Shown here: positions 53,475-64,000 of the stretch, in pieces
Numbering within the stretch: the stretch's first letter is position 1
Layout of the letters: each line of letters opens with the position of its first letter
DNA from: Cephalotus follicularis
Lineage: Eukaryota; Streptophyta; Magnoliopsida; Oxalidales; Cephalotaceae
Assembly (NCBI GenBank): GCA_001972305.1
Contig: BDDD01001482.1
Span: 178,388-242,387 of the forward strand
DNA length: 64,000 bases
Direction: 5' to 3'
Position numbers and translations under genes: made by a program
Notes under the pieces: generated by a model
What the model was told of the DNA's origin: nothing
The model's input: the letters and a program-made list of their open reading frames with translations, nothing else
Databases searched by the model: none

Positions 53475-56021
53475 TGTAACACCCCTGAATGGCAGGAGTC
53501 GTCACAGGTCATAATACAAAACCTCTCATAACATAACATAATTTATCTGAACATAAACATAACTTTAATTGAACATAAACATTACTTTATTAGCCAAAAC
53601 GTGGTGGTCATAGCGAAACTGAAAAACTATTCAAACTTTAATCTTAACATTTTCGGAATCTTAAACATAAATCATGTTCAAATATTAAACATAAACCATA
53701 CGTATCTTATTGTTCATGAGAACTAAAAATCAAAGACACATAAGGATCACACTCCCAGTGATCCATGACATAAGGTGGCCAACTCTCATTCACACATTCC
53801 CCCGCTGCTCCTGATAACCTACCGCATGGAAAACAAAAACGCGACTGAGCAAACCTCAGTACGGATAAGGAAAGAAAAAGCAGTAAACGATAAGTTTAAA
53901 ATCAGTGAGATTTCAATAAAATTCATAACAGAAATCTTAAGCAATGAAAACAGTTTAATCATATTCAAATTTCCATAAAATCTCAAATTTTCATATCTTT
54001 CGGAACATATACAAAACATTTCTAAAACATCATTTCATGATTGATAAAGTCATACTGAGCCACATACATATCACATTTCATAACATAGATTGGCAAGGGA
54101 GGCGCTAATTCCACATGCCCATTAGAATTGCAGTGTATGGTACTACACAACTCAATTCTCACATATCATTTCATATAACATATCATATACTAGAATCGAT
54201 TCATACGCCTCTATCATACATAGCGGATCCATAAATCCACCTCATGGGATTTATTCATAACATTCAGAGACGCCGTAGACTAATCACACCGCTATGGAAG
54301 TGTCATGTCCCTGTGCCAGGCCTACGACATGCCTATGGTATGCCCCATAGGTGGGTACAATACTCAGTATTCAATCATTTCGAAAACATCACTTTAAAAC
54401 ACATAAATATGCCTTCTCAAAACATATTTGAAAGTCGTTCACAACGATATCATAAAATACATTTCATAGTCAAAACATCAACTCATTTATTTTTCGTGAT
54501 AAAGAGATGATCATTTCATAACAAATCGTAACATATCATAGCATAAAAAAATAAAGAATAAAGTCAGGAACATTTAAATTCATAAAATTTCAAAAACCAA
54601 CTTCATTTTCGACATATAATCCAGTTCATAAAATGAAGGAACATAGCATAAAACAAAACTGATTTCAGTTCGCTAATCAGATAGCCAAGGAACGATAGAA
54701 ATCCGTACCTTATGCGTTCAGAAAAGCACTTACAGATAGATTGTTAATTCAAACTCCCCTTTGAAGCACAACAATCTAAAAGACACCCAAAACCATTCAT
54801 ATAAGGATATAAGAAACATTAGAGACATTAAACAGACTTATTACAGTGTTTAGAAAAGACCCGGATTGATTCGGAGAACAAACAGAGCAAAACAGTTGAA
54901 AACAGAAATTTTTCTTGGCAAAACAGCCAGCTGTCACAGGGCTCCAGTCGACTATTGAAGCTTGACAGCCGACTGTTCAACAGGGCCAGCTGACTACTCA
55001 ACAGAAACAGTCGACTGCTTTCATATGGCAGCCGACTGCTCATCCAAACCAGCTGACTGTTCAAAAAAATAGCCAGCTGTTCTGGACGACAGAATAGCAA
55101 AAAACTTGACATTTCCATTTTAAAAACTGCCTAAACATGAATGACAATTTACCAGAGGCTTATACACATATACACATGACATTATATGACATTTATACAG
55201 TGTAACAACATAGAATCGACATATCTTATGAGACCAGTGACTAAATTCATAGGAAACCAAAGTGAACTCTAAACACATGCCTACATTTTAATAATCCAAT
55301 ATGCTGTCCAAGGTCATAGTCAATTGCTAAAATTAGATTATAACATATCTATAGTGTCTAAACATGCTGATAGGCTTAGGAATACAGTGACAAAACACAA
55401 TAGGGCAGGAATTCAAAGCTTCATAGCCAAGAGGACATAAAACTTGATTTATAGCATTGTAGCTAACCATCATAGTAGGAAACGAAATAACTAACCTTAA
55501 TGGTAATATGAACACAGAACAGTAGAAGAATACCACTGAACAATTGTTAATCGGCTGTACATAGGAGATCAAAGGAAGAAAATAATTTCACAATTCAAGG
55601 CTTGCCAAAGAAATATGATCAAAAGACAACAAAATAAACCAAACAAACCTGATATTGATGAAGAACGAATCAACACAATAACACAGCAATCCCAGCTTGC
55701 AGTTTCGGCAATGACAGGCAATGGAATTTCAGATGACATACACACAATGACAAAGGCATTCTTAAACGGGTTAACAAGAGAGAATTGAGGGGAGAATAAT
55801 GAATTTGGAAACATAATCTGATCACATAAGGAAGAAGTGAAGATTTTCAGGCAATAAGAATGGAAAAATGAGATTGAAAACGTGTGAGAAGATTGGGAAA
55901 GAGAGAGTTACGGGAGAAAGAGAAGGAAGAAAGAAGGAAAGAAAAAGAATAAGGAAAAGAAGGAAAAAAAATAGAAATAAAAGAAATAATAGAAATTAAG
56001 AGATTTTTAAAATAAACTAAA
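53475..56021 (-). repeat. Element G 5' LTR, distal end deleted
   Basis: Matches the two parts of the 3' LTR (37795-39744 and 47918 to about 48562). It contains the CAGTCGACTG array (54925-55095) and the purine tract (about 55850-56000). It stops after AAAATAAACTAAAA at 56021, about 160 bases short of the LTR end present in the 3' copy, and directly meets H integrase sequence. Confidence 0.88.
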
Positions 56022-56250
56022 ACGATCAACGATCACCCATATAGAATCACTGTTAGACTTTGTTCTGGGTACTCCCGTCACAAAATCCATTGTAATGTGT
56101 TCCTGCTTCCACTTTCCCACTGGTAACGGTTGCAGCAATCCTGCTGACCTCTGATGCTCTGCTTTAACCTGTTGACATGTCAAGCAGGAACCGACATACT
56201 TGGCTATTTCTCATTTAATATTGCTCCACTAGAAGTTTAGCTTTAAGTCT
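56022..56250 (-). pseudogene. pol: Element H/J integrase, N-terminal part
   Basis: The minus strand reads the zinc-domain Cys pair ([16 protein letters not shown]) and the start of the core (TMDFVTGVP, first Asp, ending in DSIWVIVDR) before the junction with G. The continuation is at 37794, with about 28 codons missing between the two. The His pair lies just upstream in QAHRSSFSVHTG. Confidence 0.88.
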
Positions 56251-57828
56251 CAGTACATCTTGGTACTCCCCGTATGTACGGAGAAACTGGAGCGATGTGC
56301 TTGTGAGAACAATTCATCCTTTAACTCTTTGTCATTTGGAACACAAATTTTGTCTTGATATCGGATCAATCCGTCACTCTGAATTGAGAAATTGGGCTTC
56401 AATCCTCCATGCCCGTTCAAAGAAAATTTGAGCAAAACTCCATCACTACGTTGCACCTCTTGAATTCTGTCCATCAACCATGGACATGCCTGAATATGAG
56501 AGTTTGTTAGGCAAGCTAATCGATGACTCAAAGCGTCTGCAATAACATTAGTCTTGCCTGGATGGTACTGTATTTCATAGTTATAATCATTGAGCAACTC
56601 CATCCATTTTCTTTGTCTCATATTTAAGTGTTTCTGAGAGAACAAATACTTCGAACTTTTGTAATCGGTGTGCACCTCAGACTTCATACCATATAGATAA
56701 TACCTCCATTTTCACAGCGCAAAGACTATAGCTACCAACTCAAGGTCAAGAGTTGCATAATTCTCTTCACGGGGCTTCAATTTCCTTGAGGCGTATGCGA
56801 TCACCTTCCCATTCTGCATCAAGAAACATCCTAAGCCACTGCCTAACGCATCATTATATATTACAAAACCTTCACTACCTTCTAACAAGGCCATGATTGG
56901 TTCAGAAATCAAACGATGCTTTAACTCTTGGAAACTCTATTCACAGTTATCATCCCATACAAAAACTATATTCTTCTGCATCAATCGAATCAGAGGTATA
57001 GCTATACGTGAAAATCCTTCCACAAAACGACGGTAATATCCTACCAAGACCATAAAGCTCCGGACTTTCGTCATATTCATTGGTCTTTTCTAGTCTTTTA
57101 CTGCTTCTATCTTGGATGCATCTACTAACAATCCGACACTGGATATAATATGACCAAGGAAGGTTACCTCCAACAATCAGAATTCACATTTACTAAACAT
57201 GGCATATAACCGATGGTCCCTCAGGATTTGCAATGCCAAGTGCAGAGGTTTTCCATGCTCTTCCATGGACTTAGAATATACCAGGATATCATCAATGAAT
57301 ACTACTATAAATTGGTCAAGATATGGACTGAATATCAGATTAATCAAGCACATAAACGCGGCAGGGGCATTAGTCACCCAGAATGGCATTACTATGAATT
57401 CATAATGTCCATATCATGATCAGAATGTTGTCTTGGGGATGTCTTCTGCTCTAAATCTGAGCTGGTGATATCCATATCTCAAATCCAACTTAGAATAATT
57501 CATCAATATGTGGCAGCGGATAGTTGTTCTTAACACTGACTTTATTAACCTGTCGATAATCAATGCACATTCGCAATGATCCATCTTTCTTCTTAACAAA
57601 TAGGACCGGTGCTCCCCTTGGAGACACACTCGGTCTAATGAAACCTTTATTGAGTAACTCATGTAATTGTTCTTTCAATTCCTTTAATTCTGGAGGGGCT
57701 ATCCGATAAGGATCTTTTGATATGGGTGATGTCCCTGGTAAAAGATCTATATAGAATTTCACGTCTCTCTTAGTAGGTAAGGATGTCAATTCTTCCAGAA
57801 ACACATCCGGGAACTCGCACGCCACCAA
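56251..57828 (-). pseudogene. pol: Element H reverse transcriptase and RNase H
   Basis: RT begins at [18 protein letters not shown] (57828), then [34 protein letters not shown] and [11 protein letters not shown] deletion removes the codons between DELF and the [12 protein letters not shown] block. Stops follow at TTF and in the next few codons. The palm has [15 protein letters not shown] (57177-57389). RNase H (56912-56250) reads [16 protein letters not shown] (Asn-Asp-Ala in place of Ser-Asp-Ala), [21 protein letters not shown] and IADALSH. It is more diverged from D and G than they are from each other, and closer in style to element A. Confidence 0.88.
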
Positions 57829-57894
57829 GACATCTTCTATTTTCAGTACCCATCTATTGCCATCCGTAACATATGCCAGATAAGCATCACAACC

Positions 57895-58323
57895 CTATCT
57901 CAAGAGTTTGTCAGCATGAATAGGAGATATTAAGGGAGCTGACTGATGCTCTATGGTTCCAATGAACTCAAACAGAGATTGGCCTAGCATATGGAAGGTT
58001 ACGACCTTCCTATTACAACCCATACATGCATTGTGTGCCGATAAACAATCCATTCCAAGGATTACATCAAGATCACCCATCGAAAACACTATGAGATCTA
58101 CCTGAAGAATGTGACCAAAAATCTCATTGGCACAAGACTTACACACCCACTTGGAGGTAACATACTTTCCTACTGGTGTGCTGACCTCTATCACAAAAGG
58201 TAAAGGCTCTGGCTCCACATCCAAGTGACATATAAAATGTGATGCAATGTATGAGTTGTATGAGCTTGGATCTATAACAGTCTGTGCCAAGAGCTGAGAT
58301 ATATATACCGTAACTCTAATCAC
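57895..58323 (-). pseudogene. Element H aspartic protease, active site D-P-S
   Basis: 142 open codons. The active-site region reads QTVIDPSSYNSYIASH, where D-S/T-G-A-S/T is expected, so the Gly is lost. The second block is MGDLDVILGMDCLSAHNA. It lies between the zinc-knuckle ORF and RT, as expected. Confidence 0.82.
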
Positions 58324-58461
58324 TGAGGTTGATCTTATTGCAGCTTTCTAGTCCATTGCATATACTCTGCCCTTCACCGCAGGTGTTGATTCCAACGGTT
58401 TCTTGCCACAATCTCCTCATGAGCTACTGCTAGGGTGACCCTGCTGGAAACTTCCTTGCTA

Positions 58462-58677
58462 TCAGGTCGATCCTTGTCCTGTTTGGTCTCCTGGATTAAA
58501 TCTATTATAGGGACATTCGGCAGCCATGTGGCCCATACCTCCACAATTCCTGCACCTGGTATTTTTCCACCAACAATCGTCTAAGTCATGGTTAGTGCGG
58601 CCACAATGCATACAAAGCTCAATAAAATCCTGACCACTATCATTCGTAGGTCTAGAAGAACCTCCATGTGATGTCAT
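58462..58677 (-). pseudogene. gag: Element H Gag zinc-knuckle region
   Basis: A 71-codon open stretch with two intact CCHC knuckles, CMHCGRTNHDLDDC and CRNCGGMGHMAAEC, followed by PYNRFNPGDQ. It is frameshifted relative to the gag domain at 58833-59114. It binds the element RNA in the family. Confidence 0.85.
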
Positions 58678-58832
58678 CGTTCTTTGTTACCTCCGTCATG
58701 AATCATGACCCTGTCTCCTCTGTTCTGAACCATGAGATTGCCCTCCAAATCTTGAGGGTGATATCCAAACTTTTGGGATTTATTACTACTCCCTGAACTT
58801 CTCCCTGAATGTCCACCGAAAGGAACATGTCT

Positions 58833-59114
58833 CTAGCTATCTGCCTTGATCCTTAAGTTCTGTATCTCTTGAGTCATAGCTTCAACCCCTCGAGCCCTAT
58901 TAAATAGATGAAAGAAGGATCTCAAATGTAAGGGCACTAGCTTCTCCTTAATTTTTTGACGAAGTCCTCCAAGAAAATTCTTAGCTTTCCTCGTTTCAGT
59001 GTTAACCATATATGGAGCCATCCTTGATAATTCAATAAACTTTGCCTCATATTGAGCTACAGACATATTGTTAGATAGGGGTGTCCCTACAAGCCAAGAG
59101 ATGATTGCAGGCAT
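58833..59114 (-). pseudogene. gag: Element H gag domain, N-terminally truncated
   Basis: Reads NMSVAQYEAKFIELSRMAPYM, then KNFLGGLRQKIKEKLVPLHLRS, the C-terminal half of the retrotransposon-gag domain. Upstream of PLSNN (about 59075-59110) the similarity ends, and 59115 onward belongs to a different, LTR-like sequence. The N-terminal Gag, the primer site and the 5' LTR of H are absent. Confidence 0.8.
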
Positions 59115-59589
59115 ATGTTCTTAACATATGATACACACTTTTTCAATACATTCTTTGTCTATACATTCTTAGTTTCATTCATGTTCTATTGTGCATATTA
59201 ATAAAACAATTGGAATTTTAGCTATATGTATCAATCCCAAACCGTTGAATCAGATCAGTTAATCACCATTTTAACTGAATACGCATATAGTGACTTGTCC
59301 ATAAAGGGTTGGATCTCATTCCTGGGAGGTTATAAGAATGAGATCCTTACTTCCTTATGACAAAATGTTCCAAGTCATAGGTTCACTCTCTTAGGGCAAT
59401 TTATGAACAGTAAAGACTTGTCGTATTATGCTTGCTCCCGATGTTGGGAAGGATGGATCATCTCATTCCCTTTTGGGTTTACCCTAAAGCTGATGCGAGT
59501 GCATGCTGAGAGCATGACACGGAACTGACCCACCATAGGTTATCTATTTGGAGAGTCAACACCTCTGTCAATAGAGTACCTATTGTTGC
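59115..59589. repeat. LTR-like remnant, unassigned
   Basis: There is no coding sequence. Phrases such as AAGTCATAGGTTCA and TGATGCGAGTGCATGCTGAGAG and the reverse-complement similarity to family V text (AATGAACCTATGACTTGG near 5556) suggest a piece of a B-like LTR. The limits are uncertain. Confidence 0.4.
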
Positions 59590-61519
59590 TGTAATACCCT
59601 GTATGTTCATATGAATGTTTTACAGACTTTTAATCTGCTTTGTTGTGGGTTTTTTTTAATTGTTTTCTTATGAAGTCCGTTTTCCCTATTGTGGGCCTAT
59701 GTGTTTTGGGCTGACTAATACCAGCCTGAACTTTGGATATGTTGGGTTGAGAATTTTTCTTTTTTGGGCTTATGTTTATGTCAATTTTAATAAATATAAC
59801 TATTTTAAAACTTATTGAAAAAATTTTATTTCTTTTAAAATTTTATTTCCTTTTTCTTTTATTTTAAAATTCTTTTTATTCCTTTTTCTTTTCTTTTTTT
59901 TCCTTTCTCACCCGTATCCCTCATTTCCCTTATCTTTTTACCTGTTTCTCTCCCTCAATCCCGTATATCTCTCCTTTATTTCCTTAACCAACCTAAATTT
60001 GATTCTTCTTTCCTTATCCCGCCCGAAATCCTCTCCCTTTTCGGTTTAAGAATGGATTTAGTCTATTGTTTTGTGCCATCCGTTTCTTGCATTGTCTCTA
60101 CCGATTCTGAAATCTAGAATTCGTGTGGTCTTGTGCAATTATGTTTATCCAGTCAGGTTTGTGCTAGGTAATCTCATTCCTTTGTTGTTCTATTGGGTTA
60201 TGTTTTTCCTCTAGCAGAATTTAAGGCTGTATATTTGTTTTATTTTCTCTTCTCTTTGTTCCTGTGCACAGCCGAGTGACTATTGAAATTGTGGTGCTTT
60301 TTCATACAGTTTTTGTGTCTGTAATACCATTGCAGGTTAGTAATCCTTGATGTGATGGTTGTTCCACATTGTCATTCGGTTTTGTAGTCATATAGGTTGT
60401 TAGTGTTCTGTTGGGTTTGATTCCAGCCATGATATGTTCTGTCACAGTTTTTGGTTTTGTTAATCAGTCCTTAGGCATCTGTATAGGTTGTAATTTGGTC
60501 TTAAAAACCGATAGTGGCTTTTGACAGAAAAATTGGATTTTTATATGTATGCATGTAATTAGAAACCAATCTGTTTTCTCTTTGAGTTTAGCCACTGTCC
60601 ATATGATCATGTTAATTCAGTGTTTTCCTGTTGTCTAAATGCCATACAATGTCTTATGTAAATGTCTATAGGCCTCAGGTTTTGTGTTATGTAAGTTTGG
60701 ATAGGTTGCTGGATATAATTGTTTAGTTTCTACTGTTATGTCGTCCAGAACAGTCAGATGTTCTTATGGACAGTCGGCTGTCATAAGTTCTGTAGTCGGT
60801 TGTTTGTATGATCAATCAACTGCTTTGCCTTTCACAGTCGGCTGGACCCCTATCACAGTCGACTGGCTGCAATCTAGTTTGTGTAGTCTGCTGGCCCTGT
60901 TGGATAGTCGACTGCCAAGATTCCATAGTCGACTGGAGCTCTGTAACAGTCAGCTGTATTGCCCAAAAATTTTTGTTTTTCAATTTTCTTGGTCCGTTTG
61001 CATTTCTAGATGATCAGGGTCTATCCTAAACACTGTTATAAATCTGTTTTATGCCCATAATGATTTTCAGACCCCTTATATGAATGGTTTCGTGTCTTTT
61101 AGATTGTTGTGCTTCGAAGGGCAGTTAAAAATTAATCAGTCTTTTCGTAAGTCTTTTCTGTAAGGGCATAAGGTACGGATAATCTACTCTTTGGCACTCT
61201 TTTCGATAAATTCATTTTTGATATGTTCATTCAGTTTTTATGAACTCGGTTATGTTTTACGATTTTGATATGATTTAGAAAATAAAGTCAGTTTTGACAT
61301 TTTGCGAATTGAATGTTCCTGACTTTATTCTTATGCTATGATATGTAATGAAATATGATATGATCATCTCTTTATAGTGGAAAATAAATGAGTTGGTTTT
61401 TGATTATGAAAGTATGCTATGAAATCGTTTGTTAACAACTTTTGAATGTGTTTCGAAAAAGGCAGGGTTGCATGGATTTTAAATTGATTATCATAAATCA
61501 ATTTCTTTGAAATGATAAT
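59590..61519 (+). repeat. Family II LTR, truncated by insertion
   Basis: Starts TGTAATACCCTGTATG and parallels the D 3' LTR: pyrimidine tract (about 59860-60050), the CAGTCGACTG array (about 60740-60965), then the CGTAAGTCTTTTCTGTAAGGGCATAAGGTACGG region (near 61146). It is interrupted at 61519 by the family III LTR. It is not preceded by a polypurine tract, so it is a 5' LTR or solo LTR. Confidence 0.85.
60740..60965. repeat. CAGTCGACTG-type array (LTR at 59590)
   Basis: Units include ACAGTCAGATG, ACAGTCGGCTG, GTAGTCGGTTG, ACAGTCGGCTGG, ACAGTCGACTGG, ATAGTCGACTGC and ATAGTCGACTGG, about 20-22 bp apart, orthologous in position to the D array. Confidence 0.9.
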
Positions 61520-63163
61520 GTCACACCCCGCCCCCTCGGTTCCGTTAGGCACAAGCATATGTGGTGGTATCAGAAAATAGATATAATATTCCAGCATTCC
61601 ATTCAACAATTCATATATAAGCGGAAGCATTCAATAAGCCAGAATATAAAATACAAGTCATCCGCACGCAGCCCATACTACGTGCAGGCACAAACCAACA
61701 ATATCCTTATACATAAGGAAGTACAAAAACATCACGAGGTATGAACCGTTCATTACAAATACCGTACATCATAATAAAATAACAACCTTAAGATAGAAAA
61801 GCAACTCTCCAAAGCTTCAGCAGCACCTCCCGTATGTCTTCGCTTAATCTAAAATTGTAGGGGTTAGCCATTGTCCTCACTTGGCTAAGTAGGAGGACAA
61901 TGCATTCTAAGGAATATATGAATGCAACATGTATGATATTTTATACTAAAATAACATTTAAGTATTCCAATATATAAGCAACCATGCCAAGTGGCCATAG
62001 ACAATACAAATGCCAGAATACCGCACAAGGGTACAATCAATTCATGATGTGGTTTGGGTGTCACATGTCGCTAACTCCTAGCACCGACTGCGCACCACCT
62101 ATCTATCACTCAACACTCCGAAGATGATAGATCATGTAACATTTACTACCGGCGTTAGCGAGCAGTTTAACAAATAAGATCTGCAAGGCAGATAAGTTTG
62201 GGTGATACTCTAGCCAACTCCTGGCACCTAGGATCCCCACCGTAGTCAGTGACCTCTGCCATCACTCGACTAACGGCATTAAGCATAGATAAACGATTCA
62301 ATCAATTCAATTCAATAATCATATTGCATATATATATATATAATATGCAATATCAAAGTGTTTTCTTTAGAAACATTTAACAATTCATTGATCGTACATC
62401 TCATTGGAGGGAAAGGATATCAATACAATAGTGGTTCCCAGTTTGAGAACAAAACAGAAGGTACCTCTCATAGGAGGAAAAATCAATAGTTCTTTTAACA
62501 TTAAGCTTTCATTTGAAAATGATAGTTGATATCATGAATTGTGCATATAGCACTTAGTTTGTTCAATCTTTGGAAATATGGAAACAATTAGGGTTTATAA
62601 CACCCCCTAGTATATGCTAATTAACAGTAGCATATACAACACGATAGCAAAGACATCAGCAATTCAATGGAGCCCAAACAGGACCTATATCAGAACTTTA
62701 ACCCAGGACAGTCGGCTGTTCTCAAGAACAGTCGGCTGTTTTGATTGGGTAGTCTACTGTTTTCTCTTAACAGTCGACTGGATAGGTTGAGTAGTCGACT
62801 GTCATGAAGTACAGTCGACTGCCTTGCCCAGAAAATGCAGGGAGTTTGCAGGGTATAATCTTTAATATCCGAATGCTAACTCAATTAATACATGCAATCA
62901 AATAGATATTAAACATACATGAGATGCATAATATATCTTCCAAAAACATGTCATTACCCCTACCTCAATTGCTATCCCAAGATCAATTGAGTTTGATCTC
63001 TCTCTTTGAGTTTCCAAGCCTTTTCACCAACCAATCTTCCAAAATCCAGCAGGATTTAATCTATAACATGCATGTTTACGGAAACATGCATCAATACCAG
63101 TAAGTATCCATAATCCTGTCATTACAACTACAATTCCAATAGTAGTTTATCACTAGTTCATTA
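61520..63163 (-). repeat. Family III LTR M, interrupted on the right
   Basis: TGTCACACCCCGCCCCC on the plus strand. It resembles L (30948-33331) in several phrases and in order. Its left flank GATAA (61515-61519) would be the target duplication; the right end is not reached because a family V LTR starts at 63164. It contains a CAGTCGACTG array at 62700-62830, unlike L. No coding content is seen. Confidence 0.7.
62700..62830. repeat. CAGTCGACTG-type array, 20-21-bp phase (LTR M)
   Basis: Cores at 62712, 62732, 62753 (TCTA), 62774, 62795 and 62815, with spacings 20, 21, 21, 21 and 20. Perfect palindromes CAGTCGACTG at 62771 and 62812. Confidence 0.95.
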
Positions 63164-64000
63164 TGATGGAATCGGATAATCCGACTCCGGTGCCAAAATG
63201 GACATAGGGTGTAAAGGTGTATAATAAAACTTTAAACAATTAATCATGCAGCGGAAAAACACCCTATATAACAAAACAAGTCCATAAAGGCATGTCCACA
63301 AATCCCATGGATCACCACAACATCAACAGAATTGAATTGGTATCACCATTGCATCCAATGGTGACACACAAACATGGCAAGAAGAAGAGGGGGCCAAAAG
63401 GTTATACCAGTGAGTGTTGGCTCCTTCGTTCTTTGCCGGTACAAGCTTGAGTAGACTCCTTTCGATCTTCTCCAAGCTTCAGGTACAGCAGGTAATTCTT
63501 CCAGCAAATTCCAAGAGCTAGAACTCACTCACTCTCTCACTTAGCTTAGAAAAGGAGTACTGATTATGACCAATGAAATCAGTAATCAATCCACCCTAGA
63601 TAAGCCTTGCTTGGTGTATATAAATGAAAGGGAACACACACTTGCAGAGAAGAACTCGTAGTCCAATTGCCCAGCAAAAGTCTCTTCCTCTACATCCTCT
63701 CAAATCTGCAGGAATGCTTAATATTAGCCACCAATGCTCTCTCCCAATCTCCCATTTACTCAGAATCATGGTCTTCACTCCCTTGGAGTCCGAAGCCATG
63801 ATTCCCATGTTTCTGAAAACATGCAAGAATGGGAGCTGGGTGCTGGAAATGAGGGAGAGATCGTGCCCACGATTTGAGCTCGTGCACATGTTGCACGTTC
63901 TGCTCAAAGAAGTCGACGCCTTTCAAAAAGACGTCGACTCCTATGCAATGTGGCACTAAAACACATCGATGCTTTCTAAAAGACAACAAAGTTTTTATCA
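63164..64000 (-). mobile_element. Family V (B-like) LTR, running off the window
   Basis: TGATGGAATCGGATAATCC matches the element B LTR start (TGTTGGAATCGG) and continues in parallel with 1557-2390 to the window end, including CACAACATC...AGAATTGAATTGG and the TCGA array (cores from about 63913). The left flank CATTA (63159-63163) may be a target duplication. The remainder lies beyond 64000. Confidence 0.85.

Larger units (their letters stand above)
37795..56021 (-). mobile_element. Element G: Tekay-like chromovirus (family II) inserted in H/J
   Basis: Minus-strand element: 5' LTR 53475-56021 (distal end deleted), primer site 53459-53469, gag-pol 53303 down to 48763, 3' LTR 48723 down to 37795 (split by element F). 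It is of the same family as D in gag, pol and LTR. Its right end lacks the LTR terminus, and H resumes only after a gap of about 28 codons, so a deletion removed both the LTR end and part of H. The first 110 bases of the two LTR ends differ at 8 positions. Confidence 0.88.

Noticed and set aside
1..64000. Presence of an intact host gene, secondary-metabolite cluster or defence system
   Set aside because: Every longer reading frame is either retrotransposon gag/pol or repeat-derived; the only non-retroelement candidate is the decayed coiled-coil frame at 30209-34224.

Overview
The window is plant nuclear heterochromatin built almost entirely from nested LTR retrotransposons. I see no intact host gene, no rRNA or tRNA gene and no bacterial feature. 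The plant assignment rests on three things: Ty3/gypsy gag-pol proteins with chromovirus (Tekay/Del-like) chromodomain ends, primer-binding sites complementary to initiator-Met tRNA (core TGGTATCAGAG), and kilobase-scale LTRs ending in ...GGGGTGTGACA or ...GGGGTGTTACA. Genus and species cannot be told from the sequence.

Layout, left to right. (1) Element A, plus strand, family I: gag, protease, RT, RNase H, integrase and chromodomain at 1-11813. It is split by a non-coding LTR element B (1557-5823, minus, family V) and by a solo LTR C (5998-9353, minus, family IV). (2) At 11849-13602 the 3' LTR of A is fused to the 5' LTR of element D. D (plus, family II) codes from 13774 to 18295, and its 3' LTR runs 18349-25186, split by a family I solo LTR E (19795-23809). 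(3) 25187-34807 is a mosaic: LTR pieces, a duplicated 0.8 kb segment, a decayed plus-strand coiled-coil reading frame (30209-30913 and 33832-34224) split by a family III solo LTR L (30948-33331), and a Tat-like integrase tail K on the minus strand. (4) Element H/J (minus) has its 3' LTR at 34808-36866 and its pol tail at 36910-37794. The rest of pol, protease and gag lies 18 kb away at 56022-59114, because element G (minus, family II, 37795-56021) sits inside it. G in turn carries the gag-only family I element F (39745-47917, minus) in its 3' LTR. (5) 59115-64000 holds more LTR pieces: a family II LTR, a family III LTR and the start of a family V LTR.

Insertion order can be read from target-site duplications (GAAGG for B, AAAGG/GAAGG for C, TCTAA for E, ACAAA for F) and from LTR divergence: about 3 mismatches in the first 121 bp between the F LTRs, against 8 in 110 for the G LTRs. 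All pol-bearing copies are dead, with scattered stops, frameshifts and broken protease motifs in A, D and H. G is the best preserved, with one 643-codon open stretch.

The most interesting signal is a non-coding one. Four otherwise different LTR families carry arrays of short palindromes centred on TCGA (GACGTCGACGTC, CAGTCGACTG or GCGTCGACGGTT types). The cores are spaced near 21 bp, or alternately about 20 and 32 bp, that is near whole turns of the DNA helix. The central CG is kept while flanking CGs have decayed, and breakpoints of several rearrangements fall in these arrays. I do not know of a described system matching this; the evidence and tests are in the findings.
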